Source of the DNA: Aurelia coerulea | Lineage: Eukaryota; Cnidaria; Scyphozoa; Semaeostomeae; Ulmaridae | Assembly (NCBI GenBank): GCA_039566865.1 | Contig: CM076953.1 | Location: 2,232,001 to 2,296,000 of the forward strand | Length of the DNA: 64,000 nucleotides | Direction of reading: 5' to 3' | Shown: positions 55,701 through 64,000 of the stretch, one piece after another | Position numbering within the stretch: the stretch's first letter is position 1 | How the letters are laid out: the number at the start of each line of letters is the position of its first letter | Notes under the pieces: model-generated | Seen by the model: only the letters and a program-made list of their open reading frames with translations | What the model was told of the DNA's origin: nothing | The model's database searches: none | Position numbers and translations under genes: made by a program

Positions 55701-57228
55701 CTCATGTAACCAACGCTAAATCAATTCCAAAATTGTTAAGTAAACTGTAGCAGGCAGAATCATTTTGTAGTTGGCTTAACGAACTCAAAACTCTAAAAAT
55801 TGATCGACTTTTCTTCGAACATTACAATGCAGTACTTATGATTAATCAATCTACTGTTTTCTCCCTGGCATTGCAATAGACTTTAGATGGCACATTGGTG
55901 CCTATAAGGTCTGTGTCGAATTAGATGTCACCTGCAAATGCCGCGAATAACAACAATAGAAGTGTTTTGCAAAAGAATTTTGCGTTATCGCAAATCCCAG
56001 GTGACATCTAGTTTGAAATAAACTTTAGATGTCACCTGCAAATGCCCGCGAATAACAACAATAGAAGTGCTTTGCAAAGGAATTTTGCGTTATCGCAAAT
56101 CCCAGGTGACGAGATTACACTGAATATGCGTTGGTTGCGTATATAAGACAGCTTCGAGAAATTTATTCAAGAAGTTCGATATTCATTGAGTCGAAAGCTT
56201 CTTAGAAAATTGATGGAATGTTAGAAACTTTACATGTAAGAAACTTCATATTTTCAGGTGTGCAGCCAACGCTTCGAAGCGGTTGATCTTTACTGGAACA
56301 GCTACAGGGAATAGTTTTTTGCCCAAAATTCAAAGCAATCAAATCACTGCTGTGGTTCTTAGGAAATTTGCTGCGGAAATTGTGTGGTTCCTTTCACATG
56401 TGCAAGACTTAGAATCTTTGTGTCATATATGTTTGCCCATTAAAATCTTTGCTTCCTGCTGTAAAACTCGAAGTATATTTCCACAGGAGACAAATTTCCA
56501 ATAAGTGATGTGAAGCAGTTTACAGAAAACAGTAATGAGTAAACACAGCAAACAGTTGTATACCCGGCCTATAACACCACTAGATGGTCCCTCTTGAAAC
56601 ATACTTCGGTTGAGCCCCATACCTCGTTCAAGCCAACCATATTATTTATGGGGAAACTGTAGCCAAATAGCACTAGCATCACAGTTCTGTGCCTGGATGT
56701 ACGCATACCTATGATCTTCGATTTCGGTTTGTTTATATGTTCCATGTCTGTTACTTTTTAGTTGATTAATTTAGTTTTAAGTTTTATTTATTTGTTTGTT
56801 ACTGCCGTACATATTTTTCATATGAATAGCATGATAACATGATAATGATGATTAGAGTATAGGCCTTGTCTTGCACATATTAACATGACTAACCTGCCTA
56901 AGAATTCTTGTTTAGAAAATTTAGAATTTTTCATATGGCTCAATAATTCTTGTCATAATGAAGAGAATTCTTCTGATGTTAACATGCGCAAGTAATGTAC
57001 TGTACCTCACTTCTCATGTAACAGTCAATGAAGACTGCAAACATTTTGCAAAGGAGAACCTTATAATGAGGTCTTATCTATGGACTTTAACAGCATCAGT
57101 GGGCTCCTTTCACAAATTTCTGTCTACTAACTTGATAAAACAATTTAATAAGACAACTCCTTATTACCTGTTTTTCCAACTCCTTTATCGCCAAGAATAA
57201 CAATCCTCATTTTCCGATTTATTGCCAT
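40257..57228 (-). CDS. Ras-like small GTPase of the RERG/RASL type, 3 exons
   Basis: Exons on the minus strand: 57228-57168, 43193-43063, 40742-40257. Phases agree (1, then 0), total 678 bases, 225 residues plus stop TAA at 40257-40259. The P-loop GDKGVGKT is at residues 13-20, the effector-side TTIDDETVRMEIID at 47-60, the guanine-specificity motif NKKD at 112-115, and a G5-like SV at 143-144. The basic C-terminus ends ARMPVL with no CAAX box, as in RERG and RASL11/12. The G3 motif, DTAGQ in Ras, reads DCSKN, and the segment after it is about five residues shorter than in relatives. Catalysis and switch II are therefore probably altered, unless a tiny exon was missed. Expected role is a regulatory GTP-binding protein in the cytosol. 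The 14 kb first intron holds the foldback mega-element. Confidence 0.87.
42010..42860. repeat. Tandem array of about 165-182 bp units, about 5 copies
   Basis: The block GCAGCATTGTCTTAACTT starts near 42213, 42381, 42555 and 42737, with a diverged first copy near 42040. Units differ in length by small insertions. In the GTPase intron between exons 2 and 3. Confidence 0.85.
42871..43027. repeat. Palindromic MITE (about 155 bp)
   Basis: GAGATACGGTTTGTCCGAGG and GTAGGTTAATGCTCATGCGC on the left have inverted partners on the right, with a loop of about 25 bases. Ends 35 bases from GTPase exon 2. Confidence 0.8.
43063..43193 (-). CDS. RERG/RASL-like GTPase exon 2 (switch I region)
   Basis: After acceptor TTTTTAG, starts by completing Ala21, then LMVRCLTRRFLPEY, matching the VRFLTKRF-I-EY block of RERG. 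Donor GTAAGT. Cys-rich for this region (C26, C39, C42). Confidence 0.88.
43329..43852. mobile_element. Mutator-style long-TIR MITE, copy 3 (524 bp)
   Basis: Same tips as copies 1 and 2, flanked by the exact 9-bp duplication GCTGCAAAG (43320-43328 and 43853-43861). Lies about 135 bases upstream of GTPase exon 2 in its intron. Confidence 0.9.
44345..46085 (-). repeat. Left array, about 14 copies of a 122-bp unit
   Basis: Units keep an exact 122-bp step and differ by a few bases each. Landmarks per unit: CTTGGGTTGACA, TATGGACTGTTATAGTACCT, GCTACTTAGTTCAATG. The last unit is interrupted by a small deletion near 46010. Every unit contains a 70-codon minus-strand frame, which follows from repetition (122 is not a multiple of 3). 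Confidence 0.97.
46780..48117 (-). pseudogene. DIRS-like reverse transcriptase / RNase H fragment
   Basis: One frame interrupted by a single TAG at 47839-47841. The upstream part (48117 down) has DEDKDFLLDGIINGFELIP, the usual lead-in to DIRS RT. After the stop come LRLIHDCSMPAGKGVNS, KIDLRHAYRSVPIHP and the catalytic YLDDFLIVS (YLDD at residues 110-113 of the 339-codon frame). A partial RNase H (VETDAS, HINVKEAFA) ends in unrelated sequence near 46800. No tyrosine recombinase or methylase domain is present. Lies in the loop of the foldback element. Confidence 0.85.
48118..48748 (-). pseudogene. DIRS-like Gag fragment with frameshifts
   Basis: The frame from 48748 contains SLSQWVVANTRIF, VRDYLAYTVKIMELAGKYEW and FDDEFCQLQATYSFPW, typical of DIRS Gag. 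It shifts frame near 48420 and again near 48250, where a Cys/His motif (GCSNNPCYFAHVC) appears in the third frame and stops at about 48132. At least two frameshifts, so it is dead. Confidence 0.78.
49620..51855 (+). repeat. Right array, about 18 copies of the same 122-bp unit, inverted
   Basis: Same unit as the left array in the opposite orientation. Two adjacent units near 51175-51300 share an internal deletion (GGTACTAAAGTATAGGC), showing local duplication of a shortened unit. A GTTCCATTG variant recurs in several right-array units and once on the left. Confidence 0.97.
52063..54390. other. GTPase intron 1, unannotated part
   Basis: No repeat pair, gene motif or RNA gene seen between the foldback element and the hairpin at 54391. 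Confidence 0.4.
54391..54540. repeat. Near-perfect hairpin MITE (150 bp)
   Basis: AAAGGGTCTGTTTCATCCAG and the rest of the left half are repeated inverted in the right half with a few changes, around a central ATGGGCCATG. In the GTPase intron 1. Confidence 0.88.
55019..55453. repeat. TACAGTA-type MITE, copy 2
   Basis: Left tip TACAGTAAGTACCCGCAAAT, right end reads inward GCGGGTACCCGCAAATAAG. ATAAGAAAC or its complement recurs throughout. In GTPase intron 1. Confidence 0.72.
55922..56110. repeat. Two adjacent copies of a TAGATGTCACCTG-tipped MITE
   Basis: Copy one is 55922-56010, with exact inverted tips (TAGATGTCACCTG and its complement). Copy two is 56026-56110, lacking the last few bases. 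The interiors (AATAACAACAATAGAAGTG, TTTGCGTTATCGCAAATCCC) are nearly identical. Confidence 0.85.
57168..57228 (-). CDS. RERG/RASL-like GTPase exon 1 (P-loop)
   Basis: ATG at 57228; encodes MAINRKMRIVILGDKGVGKT and one base of the next codon before donor GTAATA. Confidence 0.88.
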
Positions 57229-57639
57229 CTCTTTTCTTCACCACCGCACCAAGTTTAGTTCTTTCCTTCTACTTCTCTCGAATTCTTTGTTTACAACTTT
57301 GTTCCTGGTCTTTACTGTTCCTCTTTCGTTCTGCTCTAAGCTTCGTTCTCTAAAATATTTGATGACAACGTTGCTCCCTCTTCCACTTTCGTTCTTTCCT
57401 TCAAGCTTTTCCCAGCGTATGTTGTATGGAAGGAAGAAATCTGTTCCTCGTTTTCTTGGTTTTAACTTTATTCCTTATTCGTCTTGTTCTGCTCCGAGCT
57501 TTCCCTGCGTAGGCTATCACAGCTATCTGAAACAATTGACAGTCCGACCATTGCTTTATATGTGAATAGAAGTTATTTATGGCTGTGCGGCCGCAACGTT
57601 GTATGTCATCCTGGGGGTCAAGTAGCTTACTGTGTCAGC

Positions 57640-57900
57640 TTATACAATGGGTAGTTAGACACTGCTGGTGTGCATCTATGGAGGAGCGCTGGATATTATG
57701 TATCTGCGGGGGAAATTTTTTGCAGTACTGCGGAGGAGATATCAAAAGGACGAAAATATTAATTAAACCGCAGTACAGTAAAAAATTTCCCCCGCAGGTA
57801 TCTCCTCCGCAGTACTGTAAAAAATTTCCCCCGCAGATACATATTATCCAGCTCTTCTCCATAGAAGCACACCAGCAGTGTCTAACTACCCATGCTTATA
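57640..57900. repeat. Hairpin MITE of 260 bp upstream of the GTPase start
   Basis: GGGTAGTTAGACACTGCTGG and onward on the left pairs with the right end. A GTAAAAAATTTCCCCCGCAG module occurs twice on the right arm and once, inverted, on the left. Lies about 410 bases upstream of the GTPase ATG, so possibly near its promoter. Confidence 0.82.
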
Positions 57901-58564
57901 CTTTCACAAAGCGAAAATACAGATGCAATTGCGATACATGGGTTATGGGTTACATTTGGCCAGTTTGTAGCCTGCTTGCAGACTCAATGCAAGCAGGCTA
58001 GCCAGTTTGGAACTAGACTTACTCAACTCGTCCCAATGTTTTCACTCCATTCCATTTTTACAGCACGATCACAACAGCGGAAATACAGTGTTGCGCAGGA
58101 GCATAAAATGTTGGTTCGTACATAACAATTCAATTCAATTTATATAAAACATGTTGTTGTTGCGATAACTGGGACTTTGTATTGAGTCTTGTTTGGAACA
58201 GCTCCAAGGAAGAGGCAGGGTATCTTTTAATTAACACACAAAGTGGTAGGGAGATTCCCCACGACTACCTCTTGTAATGTAATTGTGTAGAATTGTATGT
58301 AGTATAGATTGATGATAAATTAAACTGAACTGATGTCACCAATCATGTTGAGATGTCCTTTTCCAGTGAAGAAATATTTTCAGAATCTGATCAAAGTAAA
58401 CTGGAGACAGGTTTGGTAGAAAGCAACAACAGCAACGTCTTGGCTGCGTTGTTGTGCCCGTGAGAAATGTGTCCTCGTACAAGGGACCAATATTTTATGG
58501 GGGAAGGGGGGAGAGCTGAGCAAAAATATGTGAATTTTTTCTTGAGTTTTGGCAAGGATCGTAG

Positions 58565-58840
58565 TACACTCTTTTTTTTATAAGAATATTTCAAATTTTG
58601 TCCAGCCTCGATATTCTTAAGAAAGTTTCGTTTTGAGCCTGAACATATTCTTAAAGTATTTATGTCAGTCATGCGATTCTCTGTTATGAACATCACAAAA
58701 CAGTGAGGCAACTGCTGAAAAATGAGACACAAATATGCCAGCTGAGGCTGGCAATATTCTTATAATATTCTTAAAATTGGATGATTCTGAGCCTGAATAT
58801 TCTTATAAACATTATTCTTATAAAAAGAAAAGAGTGTTAC
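58565..58840. repeat. TATAAGAATATT-tipped hairpin element
   Basis: Tips TACACTCTTTTTTTTATAAG and inverted partner, with TATTCTTA repeated inside. Resembles the TACAGTA family in internal repetition but has different outer bases. Confidence 0.65.
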
Positions 58841-59220
58841 TCATGATTCCAGGCTTCGCCGTGTCCTACCATCACGTGCTTCGTGGTTTCGTGTCGGGTC
58901 GTTTTCCACACTGTTTTTAATTTTTCAGGTTTTATGATCTTATTAGCCTGATATTCTCATCAAAAATAAAATGTACGGGAAAGAAGTTAATGATACAACC
59001 AACCACCCATCTAGCTTATGTAATAGGAATCAAAGTTGCGTTGTTCGGGATCAAGGTGCAGCTAACGTGCGCAGACACGGAGACAGTAAATGATTAGAGT
59101 AAAAGCGAGGCTTGAGGAACATACTTGTAATCCTGCTATGCTACCTACACTTTAACAGAACAATATTAAAACATTGGACGTACTGTGGTACACGCATCTA
59201 AGGCTCTTATGCAGAATAGC

Positions 59221-59647
59221 TACACGTTTTTTTTTCAGATAAGAAACTTGGATCAGCACTTAGTACTAAAAGTTTCTTAATTTCACATGAAAATTTCGGT
59301 GCTTTAGTAGTAAAAATTTCTTAATTAGTTTCTTATTTTTTGGGCCTAAAATTGCGGTATTGTTTGAAGTTGAGCCTTCTTCTCGACAAAGGGCTTCCAT
59401 TTTACATTGGCATTGTCATCACGAATAAGTCATGCACATTCAGGCAAAAATTTACCAATTTTTAGAGTTAAAAGTTAAAAAAAGATGTAGGTACCTTTGT
59501 TAGAGAGACATAGAATAAGAGAGACATACAGAAATAACATTTTAGAGTTTCTTAGCTGTTCTTGAGTGTAGTAATAGAGTTTCTTAAATTTTTTGTCATC
59601 GTAGTACTAGTTTCTTATAAACCAGTTTCTTACAAAAAAAACGTGTA
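59221..59647. repeat. TACACGTTTTTTTT-tipped element with GTTTCTTA repeats
   Basis: Left TACACGTTTTTTTTTCAG and right inverted partner AAAAAAAACGTGTA; many TTTCTTA/TAAGAAA copies lie between. Confidence 0.65.
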
Positions 59648-60604
59648 AAACGTCTATTGTTCCTTCTTTTGGATAGAAATTGGAAACGCAAGCAATGGGT
59701 CTAATTCGTAGTATAGGCTACTGTATCATTTAAAGTCATGCGAAGGGCAGAGTAGACCCCCGACTGGTCTCTCTCTTATGCAAGTTTTAGCGCTTGAACA
59801 ACACCGTTTTTTCGGGCGATTACTTAGATCTCTTGAGGCAGACGATAATAGTCGGATCTTTTTGGTTTTCTTAATTAACTGGGTGCCTTTGTACTACAAA
59901 TATGGTGTTACTGAAGTGGGATCCGATCCCAGCTTGATTCGACTTAAAATATTATCTGCTCGGGCCACCATTACTTTTTAACTTTCATCCAATAACATTT
60001 TAACGAATATTAGATCTTATTCCAACTATTTTCGTAATTTAATTATATTCAATCCTTTTTCATTTTCATTGGATGGAAGAATGTGTTATTTGATTCCTTA
60101 TCGCCTATCCCTATAGTGATCTAACATCTTTTCAGGTATGTAGGCGTGTAGCAAAGAGATCTCCGATTTTCATCATTTGAATTTCAACTTCAAACTGTAG
60201 CGAATGATTGTTGACATTTATTACTACTTACTTTCATCGATCAAATCGTTACAAGATGCGTATTTTATCTCAATGTAGATAAGATACAGTCATGTTTCCT
60301 TGGATACAATAAACACCCGTGGATAGAAACCAACGATTTTGCAAGTCACCCTGAGTTCTGATACAATGAATACGGATTGGTTCTTATCAAATATGGTTTT
60401 GATTTGGCAATTGTTGTCTGCAGGCTCTTAATCCACAAGGTTCTTATATGTGGTTCTCATATGTGTTCATTTTACAGTCTTTGCTCATTAGTAGCAATCT
60501 TCTCCATTGACCGCTAGCCTCAGATCAGAAAGCTAAGTGGTAGACTTGCCCCAGTCGACTTGGGCAAGTCCAACTAAGTGGTTGCTGTTGTAAGCATTTT
60601 TATA

Positions 60605-61222
60605 CCGGGTGAACCAGAAAACAGTTCCACTTTTGAAAATTCATAGCATCAAGAATACTGGATGGATTGGAACGAATCAATACTCGCTTGACAGCCAAAA
60701 GATCGAACTATTTTTGTGATCTTTCTCGCCTTTTTACGAGCACTGGACAAATTAGTAAATTCAAATTTAGTAAAACTTGGTGGTTGCAAAATGACTGAAA
60801 AAGGCCTAAAATACTTGATCAAATCATAAAAGACTCCTAGCTCAGAACAACAGAGAGAATGCCATTTCTCATGGGTGAGAGATATTGTCCGCACATATTT
60901 TGCCATGGGATTGAAAATCTTCAGTATCTGTTTGAGAATCTATGTCTTGAGAGATGTGAAACGCCCGTGTGTATTTTCTGTGTGAGGAGAGTCCTAGCGA
61001 CTTGATCAAGGGTTTTAGGCCCCTTTTCAGTCACTTTGCAACCATGAAATTTTCGTAAAGATGAATTTATCTATATTTACAGTGATCGCAAGAAGACGAG
61101 AAAAATCACAAAAAATACTTCGATCTTTTGGCTTTTAGCTAGAATTTGAATCATTCAAATGCATGAAGTAGTTGTGGTGCTACGAATTTTCAAAAATGGG
61201 AACTTTTTTCTGGCTCACCTGA
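60605..61222. mobile_element. TA-flanked CCGGGTGAACC hairpin element (618 bp)
   Basis: TA at 60603-60604 and 61223-61224. Tips CCGGGTGAACCAGAAAAC and, inward from the right, TCAGGTGAGCCAGAAAAAAG. The arms match well inward (AAAATTC, then a 'gatcgaa' / 'ttcgatc' pair). Same style as 15872-17499 and 25552-26146. Three related families in one window suggest an active Tc1/mariner-type source at some time. Confidence 0.75.
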
Positions 61223-61980
61223 TACTTCTGTTCAATATAGCTACTTCGTTTTTTCTCATTTTTTTGATTTTTTAAACAGCAGGAAAAATGCTCTTATTTT
61301 GAAATAATCAAGATATCAAGGTATGGAAGAATCGCTAGAGTCATTGAAGAGCCGAGGAACATATGAAAAATTATAAAATTTGACAAGAAACCTAATTCGC
61401 GAAAGTTCATTCCGCGACGTTCCTTGCGATCTTCTTTGAGTCTTTTTTAAAGATTTTGAAGTTTATTCTCTTTTCATCATACCTCCCGAATTTGAATCAT
61501 CTGGCAACAATGTAGCCAAAGTTGACGCATATAAACATTTACAGATCTCATCAACCACTTGTGGCAATGCGGCTCACCAACTGAAAAATACCCACTTACA
61601 GAGAAAACCTTCACCCTGACGACTTATGCCTTTCTTACGCAAAGTGCACACGTTCTTTAATGATACAAGCCCGCAATCCACTGGCTTAGGCACACAAGAT
61701 GGCAATGCTTGCGTCACGATCGTAAGTTTGTTATTGAAAGTACCACGCGCAATTTGCAAGACCGTGCGAATAATTATTATCAAGGTGCGGCTTAAAACCA
61801 ACTACTTTTGAATGTCATGTTTTGATAAACAAATTCATATCTTAAAAAGTGTTTCATATAAATCAGCCATTATTAAAATGATTCGAGATAACATCTTGAC
61901 ATTTACCGTGGTGATCCGATGTTAACAGTTACATTTGTACCCAGTCCCCTCGGTTACCATCGTCCCTACAAGACGCACAA

Positions 61981-62456
61981 TACAGTAGAAACCAGCATAT
62001 AGAACCTTAAATTTTGAAATCAGCCTGTTTAGGTTCTTATGCATATGATACTACTCTTGAAATCAGGATGCAAGGTTCTTAAATAGGTTCTTATCAAAAG
62101 CATTAGTTACCGATTTTCGGGAATTTATGCCTAATATAAGAACAAGCTTTTCACATACTCACTACCATGACAACATTATATAAAGGACATCCTTATCTAC
62201 GTGGCCGTATTTGCATCAAATCCATTCATACAAGAAATTGTTTACATATGATTTGTATCAACTTAAGTATCTGACTAAAGTTCTTGAAACATTTTATCAC
62301 ATATTAGCAACCAGTAGTCTACATGTAACTTTTTTAGATAAGAACCTTCCTTGAATTTCAGAATGAATATGTTCTTCTGTAATGGGTTGAAGCTAGAACA
62401 TTTTAGGCCTCAGGTTCTTAAAAATGGGTGGTTCTTATATGCGGGTTTTTACTGTA
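61981..62456. repeat. TACAGTA-type MITE, copy 3
   Basis: Left TACAGTAGAAACCAGCATAT, right partner GCGGGTTTTTACTGTA. Uses AAGAACC / GGTTCTTA as the repeated internal motif instead of AAGAAAC. Confidence 0.75.
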
Positions 62457-62808
62457 GCCTGCGTGCAGACTTTGCTTTCCACTGCGGAGGGAAGCCAATG
62501 CGCATGACACTATCCACTGATTGTCAAGACATTTTTGAGTGACCTTGGAAAATTAAAGCTACAAATTACAAAATTTTTCTTAGCTTTTTCAACCCAGGTA
62601 TCGAAGTTTCTTAACTTTTGGAAATTGAGCCTACAGTTTCTTATAAGCGGTTTCTTATAAAGAAAGTTAATGCATGATCCCTCTCAAATCATGTGTATTT
62701 TAAGACTACGCATTATATTCATGAGTTAGATATGTCAATCAACTCATAAACCAAAAAGATCTATCAGCAGAATGTAACCAGACTTCCATCATTTTCCACC
62801 ATTGAAAA

Positions 62809-63786
62809 CAGTGGCGTTCCCAAGGGGGGGGGGGAATGGGGGTCCTGGACCCCATCACTTTTCAAAAAGATGGTTCTCGAGATTCACACAAAAATGCAAT
62901 AAAATCTGTACCTCAGGGGTGGGGGGTTCAGGCGATTCTGTCAAGCAATGGTCTTTCAGATTCTTGAAAAGCAAGGAGAGAATTACCCTGGGTACCAGAG
63001 CCTAAAAATTTAAAAATAAAGAAAAACAAAAAAAGAAAAATGAGAAGAAAAAGGAGCTTTTCATTTTTTCTTTTAATTTTAGATTTTTAGGCTCTGGTAC
63101 CCAGGGTAGGAGAGAATGGTTTTGTCAAGGTTTGATAGAGCAAGGTTTTAGGTTTCTAAGAAATGCTTGGGAGAGGCATTCTAAGCCAAAGAAGAATGTA
63201 TGTTCTTAAAATTTTCCTGGTGGCTTTCCCCCAGACCCACTCATTTCAAGATCCCCATTTGTCTTAGCCTGTACGTGCCTTTGGCATCCGCTAAATGGAT
63301 CCCTATTTGATACTACTCCTTGAAAAAATCTCATCAAAATGATTGCAAGAGCTGTACTCTGCTGACTCTGACTTACTTAAAATAATTGAAATTGCCACAA
63401 CAATTTCTTTTGCAAAAGCTTTTTGCAAAAGATACCATAAACTGACTAGACAATGAAGAAGTGGCGAAAAGAGGCATTTCCTTGAATATCAAGATCAAAC
63501 AACCAGCGCCAAATCATTTTGCAGTAAAGCTAAGAAAAGCAATTTTGTAATTCGTACTTGATATGCTGGACTGTTTTTTCCGCATAACAATTCTTCGTTT
63601 ACTTTCCTTTGCTATGATTGGTATGTATTCTCCATGCAAATTCAACAAAACATCCTGCTTATTTTGCGTTCATTGCAGCCATACGATGCAAAATATAACT
63701 GAAAAGGGCGTTTAAGGGCATGGTCACAAACAGTATTCTGGGGTTCCCCAGACCCCCTCACTCCCAAAGTGCTGCGTACGCCCCTG
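62809..63786. mobile_element. hAT-like non-autonomous element (978 bp)
   Basis: Tips CAGTGGCGTTCCC and, read inward from the right, CAGGGGCGTACGC. Flanks ATTGAAAA (62801-62808) and ATTGACAA (63787-63794) form an 8-bp duplication with one change. No transposase. Contains the MITE at 62984-63108. Confidence 0.8.
62984..63108. mobile_element. 125-bp hairpin MITE with 9-bp target duplication
   Basis: Tips TACCCTGGGTACCAGAGCC and inverted partner; flanked by GGAGAGAAT at 62975-62983 and 63109-63117. Nested in the hAT-like element and therefore younger. Confidence 0.85.
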
Positions 63787-64000
63787 ATTGACAAAATGTT
63801 ACAACACGTCCAGCACGTGGGAGTGTTTGGTGTATCTTGAACAATTTTCCCAGGCGATACAGTTACTCAGATTCTCTCTCGAAAGCAAATTTTGTTTCAT
63901 TATCAATTCATCATCTCATGATTTACTCAAGGCTGCATCAAAATTTCAACTACAGGACCCTTATTGACAGCCGTATTTTATTAAATTGTGGTTAATAGCT

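Noticed and set aside
60294..60478. A further TACAGTA-family copy
   Set aside because: The right side carries the tip in direct, not inverted, orientation, so the element boundary is not supported.

Overview
This window looks like AT-rich nuclear DNA from an invertebrate animal. It has spliced genes with GT-AG introns, kilobase-scale introns packed with transposons, and almost no long open reading frames. The mix of repeats (DIRS-type and non-LTR retrotransposon pieces, a Mutator-type zinc-finger transposase exon, many hairpin MITEs) would suit a cnidarian or a similar marine invertebrate. That placement is an inference; nothing here fixes the species.

Genes. (1) At 202-2368 (+) are the last two exons of an unrecognised coiled-coil protein. 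(2) At 8238-25469 (+) is a complete mitochondrial acetyl-CoA acetyltransferase (ACAT1/thiolase II) in 14 exons. I assembled it by hand: all splice phases agree and the product is 422 residues, with every catalytic residue present. (3) At 40257-57228 (-) is a three-exon Ras-like small GTPase of the RERG/RASL type, 225 residues, with a clear P-loop and NKKD motif but a degenerate G3 motif. Its second exon is separated from the first by a 14 kb intron. (4) At 35105-35611 (-) is one exon of a Mutator-like transposase-type protein. No tRNA genes, CRISPR arrays or bacterial-style operons are seen.

Mobile DNA. The ACAT1 introns hold a piggyBac-like element (9563-11023) abutting a second TTAA-flanked element, a Mutator-style MITE, a TA-flanked element carrying a non-LTR reverse transcriptase fragment, further non-LTR 3' ends, and several long hairpins. 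The 26-40 kb stretch holds a tRNA/5S-like SINE, a near-perfect palindrome of about 0.9 kb (29131-30050), and a 2.3 kb foldback with a hAT-like MITE inside its loop. The large GTPase intron holds the most striking object: a foldback element of about 7.8 kb (roughly 44229-52052). Its two arms are inverted arrays of a 122-bp repeat (about 14 and 18 copies), its tips are 26-bp perfect inverted repeats, and its loop contains a broken DIRS-like Gag/RT fragment.

The remaining intergenic DNA (57.2-64 kb) is mostly short inverted-repeat elements. They include a family with TACAGTA-type tips and internal TATAAGAA/GTTTCTTA motifs, and a hAT-like element with another MITE nested inside it. The three cellular genes have no evident functional link. 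Most of the window's interest lies in the layered transposon history, which can be read from target-site duplications and nesting.
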